Below are positions 6,884-12,981 of a stretch of DNA of 12,981 nucleotides, in pieces (the stretch's first letter is position 1; each line of letters starts with the position of its first letter). Source of the stretch: Methanofollis sp. GTDB taxonomy: Archaea; Halobacteriota; Methanomicrobia; Methanomicrobiales; Methanofollaceae. The notes under the pieces are model-generated. The model was not told the DNA's origin. It did no database searches and was given only the letters and a program-made list of their open reading frames with translations. The stretch lies in NCBI GenBank assembly GCA_028696365.1, contig JAQVHG010000031.1, positions 1 through 12,981 of the forward strand. The letters run 5' to 3'. The translations under genes and the position numbers were made by a program.

Positions 6884-7104
6884 GGCAGTGTAGAAACCTT
6901 CACCTCTTCTGGGTACGAGCGCGATTCAACCGCCTTCCCCCATCTTCTCGCCGGGGGTTTCACCCCCAGACCCCCGGGATGAAGATAGGGCTGGGAAGGC
7001 ACAATCAATGACCATGAAGAGTGTAATACCATCCGCTGCCTATCTTTGGGTGGGCGATCAGCCCCCCCACCAGAGAGAGTCATTAAGAGTTTCTCTAAAA
7101 AGCC
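6884..7104 (-). mobile_element. Full-length reverse-oriented MITE copy C with near-perfect target duplication
   Basis: The end GGCAGTGTAGAAACC (6884-6898) matches the reversed right end of the intact copy at 13 of 15 positions. The other end, TTTCTCTAAAAAGCC (to 7104), is diverged (about 10 of 13 after alignment). The flanking octamers are AGAGAGAC (6876-6883) and AGAAAGAC (7105-7112), 7 of 8 identical. Interior words shared with copy B read on its minus strand include AAGATAGGGC-GGGAAGGCA. Two hairpins are visible: GGGGGT-TTC-ACCCCC near 6954-6968 and GGGTGGGC-GATCA-GCCC near 7047-7064. The length is 221 bp and nothing is encoded. Confidence 0.8.
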
Positions 7105-7365
7105 AGAAAGACAAAACATTCGGAAGATTCTCCATCATCTGCGTATCAGTCTTGAAGGTGTTTGGTGGATTCAAATCATCATACAATTCTCTAAGTCAGA
7201 ACACCTCCGAACCACCCACCTCCTCCCAGAGCATTCCTACTGGGCCCATTTTTTCAAACCCGCTGATGCTCGTTTCCCACGACGAAGAGAGACATGATAT
7301 AGCACCGCTCTCGCCATGGCCTCAACTCCCCCGCACGTCTTTCCGCCGTCAACGTCTGTAAGTAG
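7105..7365. other. Stretch without a recognisable gene
   Basis: A plus-strand frame continues out of copy C to 7297, but its start would lie inside the element and the residues match nothing I recognise. No TATA box, RNA or repeat is evident. It may be the residue of a lost gene. Confidence 0.3.
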
Positions 7366-7602
7366 TCAATATTCTCTCAAGAACCACTTTGCATCCAGGG
7401 CCTTGATCTCTTTCACGGTAGTCTCTGGCTGCCATACCACTCGCACCGCGATATCCCGGTTCATATCGATGAGCAGATACAACTCAAGTGCGGTGAAGGC
7501 CGGCACTGTATATGCCGTCAGCGCCAGGCCCTCGACGTCGACAAGAAATTCTTCGAAGCGTTCCTTCCTGATGATATATGTGCTGTCAAAACTATCGTTC
7601 AT
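7366..7602 (-). CDS. Small protein of unknown function, 78 residues
   Basis: The frame begins MNDSFDSTYIIRKERFEEFL and continues with alternating hydrophobic and charged residues, a central LALTAYTVPAFTALELYLLID segment, a beta-like DIAVRVVW stretch and a C-terminal TVKEIKALDAKWFLREY. The composition looks like a compact folded cytoplasmic protein rather than a chance frame. A good TATA box (minus-strand GTATAAAA at 7648-7655) lies about 50 bases upstream of the ATG, which would give a leader of roughly 20-25 bases. The ribosome site is weak. I do not recognise the family. It stands alone, with a mobile-element region downstream. Confidence 0.6.
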   Translation of the reverse strand: MNDSFDSTYIIRKERFEEFLVDVEGLALTAYTVPAFTALELYLLIDMNRDIAVRVVWQPETTVKEIKALDAKWFLREY

Positions 7603-8079
7603 CCGTACCCACGCTCTCTACCTATGGGCAGGGAGTGGCGTCTGTCATTTTATACTTTCGTGTCAATGTGCGTGAGGCGGAAAGCGGTTCTCTGCAGATG
7701 GCAGGCTCCCAGATAATGGTGGTGGGTTCTACCCCAAATATGGCCATATTATCCTTGGTTTCAAGACCAAACCTTGTAATCAGAGAACATTCTGGACTCC
7801 CTTTCTAATCCCCTCATAAAGACGTTTATTTATCAATCACAGCGAGGAAACCGGGATATTTCCGCTCTTCAGATGTCCGATATGACTGCAGTGCATACAA
7901 ATCCTTATTGTCACGTGGTACACCTACGGGAAGGGCAGGAGAAAGGCAGGATCTCAGGCCGATCGCTGGCGCCACATGCCTCACCTCCTCTCCTATTACG
8001 ACCCCTGCGGCATGCCCCGGGTTCATGCCCTGACAGATCGTTTTTTCTCTGGTGAGGTGCAGATCCACAGAGCACACAT
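7603..8079. other. Intergenic region with the promoter of the small protein
   Basis: On the minus strand the sequence GTATAAAA (7648-7655, in context CGAAAGTATAAAATGAC) is a good archaeal TATA box for the small gene ending at 7366. The plus strand has a TTTATTTA tract near 7825-7832, too far from 8080 to be a simple promoter for the radical SAM gene. A minus-strand frame (7826-8077) is discussed among the rejected items. No mobile-element end is clear. Confidence 0.45.
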
Positions 8080-9054
8080 ATGACTTATTATCATCTCTTC
8101 GGTCCGGTCCCGTCTCGGCGTCTCGGCGTCTCGCTCGGGGTTGACCTCATACCCTTCAAAACTTGCTCATACAACTGTGTCTACTGCGAATGCGGCCCGA
8201 CGACTCGCCTCACCGTCGAGAGGAGAGAATATGTCCCGACCGACGAGGTGATCGGAGAACTGCGCGCATACCTCGCCACGTCCCCCTCCCTTGACTACCT
8301 CACCTTTGCCGGGTCAGGGGAACCGACCCTTCATACCAGGATCGGCGAGGTGATCGGGATGATAAAGGACGAATTCCCTGCGTATCGGGTAGCCGTCCTC
8401 ACCAATGGCAGCCTCCTCACCGACCCCGAGGTGCGCCATGCTCTCCTCAGGGCTGACCTTGTTGTCCCAACTCTCACGAGCGTTTCTGAGGAGGGATTTA
8501 GGAAGATCCATCGAGCGCACCCCTCGATCACGCCTGGGGGAGTGGTCGACGGGATCGTGCGGTTCAGGGAGGAGTACGCAGGCTCCCTCTGGCTCGAAGT
8601 ATTCATCGTCCCTGGAGTCAACGACAGCGACGAGGAGGTCGTCAGGATCGCTAGGACTGTCGAGAGGATCAGGCCGGATAAAGTCCAGTTAAACACCCTC
8701 GACCGTCCGGGTGCCGTTGTCTGGGTAAGGCCCGTAGCAAAGGAGCGGCTCAGGGATATCGCAGCTGTCATCCGCACCGCACCTGTCGAGATCATCGCCG
8801 ACCTCCCGTCGCGCGAGACTGTGGGGTCGTTCCACCTGGAGACCTCTGAGTTCATCCTCTCCATGATCAGGAGGCGCCCCTGCACCCTTGACGACCTGGC
8901 CAGGATCACCGGGTTGCACAGGAACGAAGTTGGGAAATATATCCAGTATCTCCTTGAAGAAGGCTTGATCGAAGAAAAGATTGAAGAAAGAGGGATTTTT
9001 TTCCGTCCCCGACATCGCGGAAATACTCCAGTGTCGAACAGATCGGCACGGTGA
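8080..9054 (+). CDS. Radical SAM protein with C-terminal winged helix
   Basis: The 324-residue protein begins MTYYHLFGPVPSRRLG, the signature opening of the COG0731-type radical SAM group. The cluster motif is C29-SYN-C33-VY-C36 (CX3CX2C), which binds the [4Fe-4S] cluster that cleaves S-adenosylmethionine. GSGEP (78-82) is the SAM-contacting glycine motif, and LEVFIVPGVND lies near 170-180. Residues about 258-308 (TLDDLARITGLHRNEVGKYI, then LLEEGLIEE) form a winged helix-turn-helix, suggesting nucleic-acid or regulatory binding. The substrate is unknown. The start is fixed by an in-frame stop 27 bases upstream and by the family N-terminus. The ribosome site is poor (GGTGAGG is about 22 bases away). 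No operon partner is present, so the reaction cannot be inferred from context. Confidence 0.88.
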   Translation: MTYYHLFGPVPSRRLGVSLGVDLIPFKTCSYNCVYCECGPTTRLTVERREYVPTDEVIGELRAYLATSPSLDYLTFAGSGEPTLHTRIGEVIGMIKDEFPAYRVAVLTNGSLLTDPEVRHALLRADLVVPTLTSVSEEGFRKIHRAHPSITPGGVVDGIVRFREEYAGSLWLEVFIVPGVNDSDEEVVRIARTVERIRPDKVQLNTLDRPGAVVWVRPVAKERLRDIAAVIRTAPVEIIADLPSRETVGSFHLETSEFILSMIRRRPCTLDDLARITGLHRNEVGKYIQYLLEEGLIEEKIEERGIFFRPRHRGNTPVSNRSAR

Positions 9055-9363
9055 AATCTCTTTTCTTGGGTGTGGATGGGTTGACCACATTTCCCCCCTG
9101 TTGACTTGATGAGCGGGGGACGACCCAACTCTCGCTCCCTTCGGTTGCATTTCGCAGGATGGGAGGATGGAACAGATCACTCTCATCAAGATCGTCTTCT
9201 ACCTCCCTTAGGAGGAGGTGGAGAGAACAAGATGGGGGGCGTTCTCAGTGGTTTCCCGCGTCACAAAACTAAGAGTCGCAACATGCTCGTAGGGGTAATG
9301 TACACCATCTTTGTTCACTTCTGAGCAGAGCGCGATCAGAGGAATTCTGCAACAGAAGTATAG
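9055..9363. other. Gene-free stretch after the radical SAM gene
   Basis: There is no supported gene. An imperfect inverted repeat (ACCTCC ... GGAGGT near 9200-9220) could help end transcription of the radical SAM gene but lies about 150 bases downstream and has no T-run. The first bases past the stop codon (GGTGAAATCTC) resemble a MITE end only weakly. Confidence 0.35.
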
Positions 9364-9560
9364 TGAGAGTATATCCCAAAATTCTCTAGGGTTGAAGTTC
9401 TCCTCGAACTGAAGTGCTTCCTTCCAGAAATTCTCAACGCTCTCCTCGACCGGGGGGCGTGCCGCCCCCCGGGCCGGCCCCCCGCTGATGAAGAGTGGCA
9501 GAGGATTGCGTCTTCCCGTTCCCATCCCCATCCTGGGGATCCGGGGGCGAGGGGAAAGGT
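9364..9560 (+). repeat. Diverged repeat copy F related to the right half of the composite element
   Basis: This copy aligns with 5957-6130: TATATCCCAAAA at the start, GAACTGAAGT-TTCCTTCC, then a GC hairpin GGGGGGC-GTGCC-GCCCCCC followed by CCCCCCGCTGATGA, GGCGGAGGAT or GGCAGAGGAT, and CCATCCCCATC. The final part has GGGGATCCGGGGGC, as in the intact MITE. No terminal inverted repeat or target duplication is visible, so the boundaries are approximate. It is either an old member of the MITE family or a related intergenic repeat. Confidence 0.55.
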
Positions 9561-9807
9561 GACGAATGCATGGGTGCGCGATGAAAAAACTGGGATCTCT
9601 TTATTGTCATCCATCGCTCTCAATCGCTGAGGAGGAGGGCCGGAGAGTTTTGGGATGAACTCTGAGCCTAAATTCTGTGCGTCGCAGTCGATCACCATCA
9701 TCGACGCCCTGTTCCTCTCCTCTAGACCGCGACTGGAGGGCGAGATCCAGGGGAAGAAATAATTACTACTGAAAGAGATCAAAAAGAACCGAACAAAAGC
9801 AAATGAG
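9561..9807. other. Gene-free stretch before tRNA-Thr
   Basis: No gene is supported. The minus-strand sequence directly after the tRNA (about 9770-9807) is T-rich (TTTGCTTTTGTTC, then TTCTTTTTGATC) and probably acts as the tRNA terminator. Confidence 0.4.
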
Positions 9808-9879
9808 AGCCTCGGGCGGGAATCGAACCCGCGACCTCTTCCTTACCAAGGAAGCGCGATACCGCTATGCCACCGAGGC
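9808..9879 (-). tRNA. tRNA-Thr (anticodon GGT)
   Basis: The minus strand gives a 72-base cloverleaf with acceptor stem GCCTCGG/CCGAGGC. The anticodon stem CTTCC/GGAAG encloses the loop TTGGTAA, so the anticodon is GGT (codon ACC). The T arm is GCGGG-TTCGATT-CCCGC. The D stem is weak (only the G10-C25 and C11-G24 pairs are standard). The discriminator is T (U in the RNA), as usual for archaeal threonine tRNAs. CCA is not encoded and there is no intron. Confidence 0.93.
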
Positions 9880-9945
9880 ACCTGTTCATCGTGTCGGCAA
9901 CCATGTTACCTGACCACAGATGCATTACACAGGTGGGCGAATCTC

Positions 9946-9954
9946 CTATAAAAT
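9946..9954 (-). promoter_or_regulatory. Possible TATA box for tRNA-Thr
   Basis: The minus strand reads CATTTTATAGG here. It is the best TATA-like sequence upstream of the tRNA but lies about 70 bases from the mature 5' end, implying a 5' leader of around 45 bases. A nearer element was not found. Confidence 0.35.
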
Positions 9955-10019
9955 GGTGTTGATTGTTCCAGATTGTGAAAATGAATAATATTTTGTGTAT
10001 ATTGTCCTATGATCTCCAG

Positions 10020-10727
10020 TTAAAACTCTTCAAGTCTCTTAATGCTCTCCACAGCGCCTTTAATCCCCCTCACCTCGATGATCGGGTCGACGCCGTTCTT
10101 CCTGACTGCATCCATCACCGCGGCGAAATCGACGGTCCCTGTGCCCACCGGCGAGTGGGTGTCTGCGCTCCCGTCATTGTCGTGGAGGTGGAAATGGGCG
10201 ATCGAGTGGTCGAGGAATTCGGGAAGACATCCCCTGATATTGGCATGTCCTACGTCGAGGACCAGGCCCGCATCGCCTAGAATCGGGAGTTCGTCTGGCG
10301 TCTGGAGAAGGAAGAACTCCCATGCCATATTCTCCACTGCATACCTGACTGAGCGCTCCCGCGCCGCCTCTGAGAGTTCGGCCAGCGACTGCTCAAACTG
10401 TCGGCGTGCCCGCGCTCTGTCAGCTTCCCATGCAAAGTAACCTGGATGGATAACTACATCAGCGTCCACCTCGCCTGCGATGGAGAAACAGTCGGTGATC
10501 ACCTCGACACTTGCGCGCCTGATTGGTTCAAGGGTGCTGGCGATATTGACACTTCTGGAAGGCGCATGGAGGGTATAACGCAGATCATATGAGAGGAGAG
10601 GCTCTGCGTCTTCGAGGAAATGGAGCCCGTCGTCCATCACCTCGACGTAACTCGTCAACGCCGCAATCTGGTCAAGTGCCTCTGGGAGCGGGAGGTCATA
10701 GAGGGCATAGGTGGAGATCCCGTACAT
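10020..10727 (-). CDS. Sugar phosphate isomerase/epimerase-like TIM-barrel protein
   Basis: The 235 residues fit the xylose isomerase-like TIM barrel (PF01261, also the AP endonuclease 2 fold). Candidate metal ligands and catalytic residues lie at strand ends: H54 (LHAPSR), H94 (VIHPG), E132 (VENMAW), D158 and H161 (LDVGHAN), H180, H182 and D183 (HFHLHDND), H191 (HSPVGTG), and E218 (IIEVR). The HLHDNDG...D.H.P.G.G.VDF pattern is typical. Such proteins isomerise or epimerise sugars or cut at abasic sites; this short form cannot be assigned a substrate. It is cytoplasmic. It follows the membrane-anchored protein gene by 63 bases but appears to have its own TATA box about 25 bases before the ATG, so its transcript may be leaderless. 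Confidence 0.85.
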   Translation of the reverse strand: MYGISTYALYDLPLPEALDQIAALTSYVEVMDDGLHFLEDAEPLLSYDLRYTLHAPSRSVNIASTLEPIRRASVEVITDCFSIAGEVDADVVIHPGYFAWEADRARARRQFEQSLAELSEAARERSVRYAVENMAWEFFLLQTPDELPILGDAGLVLDVGHANIRGCLPEFLDHSIAHFHLHDNDGSADTHSPVGTGTVDFAAVMDAVRKNGVDPIIEVRGIKGAVESIKRLEEF

Positions 10728-10746
10728 GGAAGAGAATGGCGCACCG

Positions 10747-10756
10747 AAAATAAAAG
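10747..10756 (-). promoter_or_regulatory. TATA box for the TIM-barrel gene, implying a leaderless transcript
   Basis: The minus strand reads CTTTTATTTT here. Its centre lies about 25 bases before the ATG at 10727, the distance expected between a TATA box and the transcription start. No Shine-Dalgarno sequence precedes the ATG, which agrees with a leaderless mRNA. Confidence 0.5.
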
Positions 10757-10790
10757 AGGTTGTGCTGGCCAGGACCTCTATCCTGCCGGC

Positions 10791-11471
10791 CTAATCACTC
10801 TGCTGCTCTACATACCGCTCTGGCACCATGACCTTGAGGTCATAGGACTTGATGCAATATGTGTTGATCACGAACCAGTAGTCCCTGTACCCCTCGAAGA
10901 GCTTCTCAGACCACATCCCGTCGGTCTCTGAGTCGTCCTTTGTACTGTTACCTTGCTTGAAGTCGGCGTGGGGGTGGGAGAGGATCCGCACAAAGCGGTT
11001 GGGATCGTTTGCATCCATTACCTGGATATTGAGGAAACAGAACTCGGTGTTGTACGGGTCTGCCTCATACCAGAGTTCCCAGTACGGGTAGGGGATATGG
11101 ACGATCTCGGTCGTGCCGCTCTCGGTACCATGGATCTCCGCATAGGTGACCATCTTGTTGGTGCTCTGCGGGAGAGCAGGGTACCGGATCGGGGCCTGGA
11201 CGTGGTCCTTTGTAAGGCTGAGGTTGTACGACGAAGGGTCGACAAACCCAATCTCTTGTGGTTTCCCGTCCCAGCCTGGGGTGACCGTGGGCGTTGGGAT
11301 GGGAGGATCAGTGACTGTGGGCGTCGGGATGACACTCCCGTTTCCTGGCCCAGTCACTCCTCCTATATCCTGGCCAGGTCCCTCACCGTTGACCATGGGT
11401 TTGACAACCACGGCAACGATGATGACGATGACAATTGCAGCCACAAGGCTGACTACATCTGCTTTCTCCAT
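10791..11471 (-). CDS. Membrane-anchored extracellular protein of unknown function
   Basis: The 226-residue protein has one N-terminal hydrophobic segment (about 6-23: VVSLVAAIVIVIIVAVVV) after a short charged start. It then has a Gly/Pro/Thr linker (about 30-66) with the repeated unit PTPTVT, and a soluble domain of about 160 residues rich in Tyr, Trp and Asp (WELWYEADPYN, HPHADFKQGN, GYRDYWFVINTYCIKSY). The layout suggests a protein held in the membrane with its domain outside the cell on a flexible, possibly O-glycosylated stalk, as is common for surface proteins of Methanomicrobiales. I do not recognise the domain and assign no function. The start is followed by the membrane segment without extra residues, supporting the ATG at 11471. 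It is transcribed divergently from the archaellin array. Confidence 0.75.
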   Translation of the reverse strand: MEKADVVSLVAAIVIVIIVAVVVKPMVNGEGPGQDIGGVTGPGNGSVIPTPTVTDPPIPTPTVTPGWDGKPQEIGFVDPSSYNLSLTKDHVQAPIRYPALPQSTNKMVTYAEIHGTESGTTEIVHIPYPYWELWYEADPYNTEFCFLNIQVMDANDPNRFVRILSHPHADFKQGNSTKDDSETDGMWSEKLFEGYRDYWFVINTYCIKSYDLKVMVPERYVEQQSD

Positions 11472-11592
11472 CTGCGTGCTCGATGACTATATGATTCCAT
11501 GGTGCATAAAAATTCTTCCATCTTGCAATTGAGAATTTATTGGAGAGGTATTAACGATAAAAGAATTAGTAGGGCCTGCATGAAAATCAGAA

Positions 11593-11602
11593 TCTATAAA
11601 TA
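11593..11602 (+). promoter_or_regulatory. TATA box of the archaellin array
   Basis: CTATAAATAC in the context CAGAATCTATAAATACTCAG is a strong archaeal TATA box. A start near 11625 would give a leader of about 50 bases before the first archaellin ATG, with GGGTGA as ribosome site just before it. No second TATA box is visible between the archaellin genes, so the array is probably one transcript. Confidence 0.65.
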
Positions 11603-11675
11603 CTCAGAACGAGAGTTACTCCGTAGGAATGTTGGATGGGTCCAGCGTTCACAAAAAAACAATTAGGGTGAATTT

Positions 11676-12269
11676 ATGAGAAAATTCGGTATGAATGATG
11701 AGGCATTCACCGGTCTCGAGGCAGCGATCGTCCTGATCGCCTTCGTCGTCGTGGCCGCGGTGTTCTCATATGTCATGCTCGGCGCCGGGTTCTTCACATC
11801 CCAGAAGAGCCAGGAAGTCGTCCACACCAGTGTGGAGCAGGCAAGCGCGAGCATTGAAGTCCGTGGCGATGTCTACGGCTATGACAACAAGACCTCTGCG
11901 ACAGGCGAGATCGACGGGCTCCAGTTCAACCTGGCCCTGACCGCCGGTGGCTCCCCGGTCGACATCAACAAGACAGTCATGACCTACGCCACCGCTGACA
12001 CGGTCCAGGTTCTTACCAGGGATCTCGATGCTAAAGATGATGACTCCAAGCTCGCCAAGGGCGAGTGGACTGTGATCAAGAAGGTCGGGAACAATGACGC
12101 TGACAACCTCGTCGAGAGAGGCGAGCAGTTCGTCGTCAACGTCAAACTCCCGCAGACCCTTAAGGCCAACGAGCACTTCAACCTCGAGGTCAAGCCGGCC
12201 GCCGGTGCCGCCCTCGGTCTGAAGAGGACTGCACCGCCGCAGATCGACGCGGCGAACCTGCTGTACTGA
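11676..12269 (+). CDS. flaB: Archaellin (archaeal flagellin), first of a tandem array
   Basis: The 197-residue protein has a class III (type IV pilin-like) signal. The short N-terminus ends in AFTG, with cleavage expected after Gly13 by the preflagellin peptidase, followed by the hydrophobic LEAAIVLIAFVVVAAVFSYV helix that packs in the filament core. The outer domain varies and holds two possible N-glycosylation sequons (N71-K-T and N98-K-T). The C-terminus LGLKRTAPPQID..NLLY is shared with the next copy. Archaellins polymerise into the rotating archaellum. The ribosome site GGGTGA precedes the ATG by about six bases. Codon use is strongly GC-ending, consistent with high expression. Its first five residues differ from the other copies. 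Confidence 0.97.
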   Translation: MRKFGMNDEAFTGLEAAIVLIAFVVVAAVFSYVMLGAGFFTSQKSQEVVHTSVEQASASIEVRGDVYGYDNKTSATGEIDGLQFNLALTAGGSPVDINKTVMTYATADTVQVLTRDLDAKDDDSKLAKGEWTVIKKVGNNDADNLVERGEQFVVNVKLPQTLKANEHFNLEVKPAAGAALGLKRTAPPQIDAANLLY

Positions 12270-12280
12270 GGTGACAGAGA

Positions 12281-12874
12281 ATGAAGTTTATGAGAAATGA
12301 AGAAGGTTTCACCGGTCTCGAGGCAGCGATCGTCCTGATCGCCTTCGTCGTCGTGGCCGCTGTGTTCTCCTATGTCATGCTCGGCGCCGGGTTCTTCACC
12401 TCACAGAAGAGCCAGGAAGTCGTCCACACCAGTGTCGACACCGCCAGTGCGAGCCTTGAGGTCCGCGGCGATGTGATCGGCCGTGACAACACTACAAACC
12501 AGAAGATCAACGTCATCGAGTTTGCGGTGGCCCAGACTGCAGGCGGCACGCCTGTCGACCTGAACTCCACGGTCCTCACCTATGCTACCGATGAGGGTGT
12601 CTGGATCCTTGATCAGGTCTATAAGACCGCTGATCTTGCTCCGGGCAAGTGGATGCTCAAAGAATCCATCAACGGCGATGGTGACACCCTTGTCGAGAAG
12701 GGCGAACTTGCAATCATCCAGGCCGACATCGGTGGCGACGGTACTGCCACTTTCCCTGCAGAACTCGTTGCAAACGAGAACTTCAACCTTGAGATCCAGC
12801 CAGCCGACGGCGCTGCCCTTGGTCTGAAGAGGACCGCCCCGCCGCAGATCGATAACGTGAACCTGCTGTACTGA
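12281..12874 (+). CDS. flaB: Archaellin (archaeal flagellin), second of a tandem array
   Basis: This copy also has 197 residues and the same layout: signal MKFMRNEEGFTG with cleavage expected after Gly12, a core helix nearly identical to copy 1 through about residue 52, a divergent outer domain (about 60-165), and the same LGLKRTAPPQID.VNLLY end. The sequons are N70-T-T and N95-S-T. It starts 11 bases after the stop of copy 1; its ribosome site GAGGTGA overlaps that stop codon, so the two are probably co-transcribed. The outer domains differ much more than the ends, which suggests distinct filament subunits, for example major and minor or segment-specific archaellins. Confidence 0.97.
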   Translation: MKFMRNEEGFTGLEAAIVLIAFVVVAAVFSYVMLGAGFFTSQKSQEVVHTSVDTASASLEVRGDVIGRDNTTNQKINVIEFAVAQTAGGTPVDLNSTVLTYATDEGVWILDQVYKTADLAPGKWMLKESINGDGDTLVEKGELAIIQADIGGDGTATFPAELVANENFNLEIQPADGAALGLKRTAPPQIDNVNLLY

Positions 12875-12885
12875 GGTGACAAAGA

Positions 12886-12981
12886 ATGAAGTTTATGAGA
12901 AATGAAGAAGGTTTCACCGGTCTCGAGGCAGCGATCGTCCTGATCGCCTTCGTCGTCGTGGCCGCTGTGTTCTCCTATGTC
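12886..12981 (+). CDS. flaB: Archaellin, third tandem copy, cut by the window edge
   Basis: The 32 codons present encode MKFMRNEEGFTG and the first part of the core helix. All 96 bases are identical to the start of copy 2. The ribosome site again overlaps the preceding stop codon (TGAGGTGA), 11 bases of spacing apart, with a single base difference in the spacer (ACAGAGA versus ACAAAGA). The gene continues beyond the window; later genes are expected to include the archaellum motor and accessory genes, but that is inference. Confidence 0.95.
   Translation, partial: MKFMRNEEGFTGLEAAIVLIAFVVVAAVFSYV

Noticed and set aside
6482..6982. Plus-strand frame of 166 codons
   Set aside because: It runs into the mobile element copy C and ends in its GC-rich hairpin. 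The residues show no protein-like pattern or motif, and no promoter is visible.
7046..7297. Plus-strand frame of 83 codons
   Set aside because: It begins inside copy C, so its start would be provided by the element. The part beyond the element (to 7297) matches nothing I recognise.
7826..8077. Minus-strand frame of 83 codons directly upstream of the radical SAM gene
   Set aside because: It would start with GTG two bases from the divergent ATG at 8080, leaving no room for either promoter. No motif is recognisable. It could be a gene remnant but is not supported as a gene.
9042..9075. Possible MITE end at the tail of the radical SAM gene (GGCACGGTGAAATCTC)
   Set aside because: It resembles the reversed right end of the family only loosely, with no partner end or target duplication nearby. 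The similarity can be chance.
9336..9782. Minus-strand frame of 148 codons
   Set aside because: It covers repeat copy F and its hairpins. The composition is not protein-like, and related repeat copies do not keep the frame open.
1..12981. CRISPR array, rRNA, prophage or transposase gene
   Set aside because: No regularly spaced short direct repeats, no rRNA-like conserved stretches, no phage structural motifs and no transposase domain (DDE or HUH) are visible. The repeated sequences are dispersed elements with inverted ends.

Overview
The window looks like chromosomal DNA from a methanogenic euryarchaeon of the Methanomicrobiales. This rests on tandem archaellin genes of the Methanospirillum/Methanofollis type, a complete HypD for [NiFe]-hydrogenase maturation, a CHASE4/HAMP/PAS sensor of methanogen type, archaeal TATA boxes, and tRNAs without an encoded CCA. 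The genus is not proven by what I can see.

Layout. (1) 2-136 is the tail of a probable family II inorganic pyrophosphatase. (2) 137-1358 has no convincing gene and is filled with decayed short mobile elements. (3) 1359-3050 (-) is a membrane sensor protein that ends in a histidine-kinase-like stub. (4) 3330-3401 (-) is tRNA-Arg(CCG), directly downstream of hypD (3448-4479, -). (5) 4525-5800 (+) is a multiply broken mscS-type channel gene. It contains a clean 233-bp insertion with perfect 13-bp terminal inverted repeats and a perfect 8-bp target duplication. (6) 5801-7365 is a second mobile-element nursery around a lone VapB-type antitoxin gene (6223-6462, -). (7) 7366-7602 (-) is a small unknown protein. 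(8) 8080-9054 (+) is a radical SAM protein with a C-terminal winged helix. (9) 9055-9807 is gene-free and holds a diverged repeat copy, followed by tRNA-Thr(GGT) (9808-9879, -). (10) 10020-10727 (-) is a sugar phosphate isomerase/epimerase-like TIM barrel, and 10791-11471 (-) is a membrane-anchored extracellular protein. (11) 11676 to the window end (+) is a tandem archaellin array of two complete genes and one cut by the window edge.

The most notable unnamed structure is a family of miniature inverted-repeat elements (MITEs). Their ends are GGCTCTGTAGAAA, they make an 8-bp target duplication, and they are about 220-236 bp long with GC-rich internal hairpins. I see one intact copy (5215-5447), one full-length diverged copy with a 7/8 target duplication (6884-7104), one full-length copy without a duplication (456-691), a short copy with a perfect duplication (713-827), and three further degenerate or composite copies. 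No transposase gene lies in the window, so the elements would have to be moved by an enzyme encoded elsewhere. They account for most of the gene-poor space, interrupt mscS, and lie where a vapC toxin gene would be expected.
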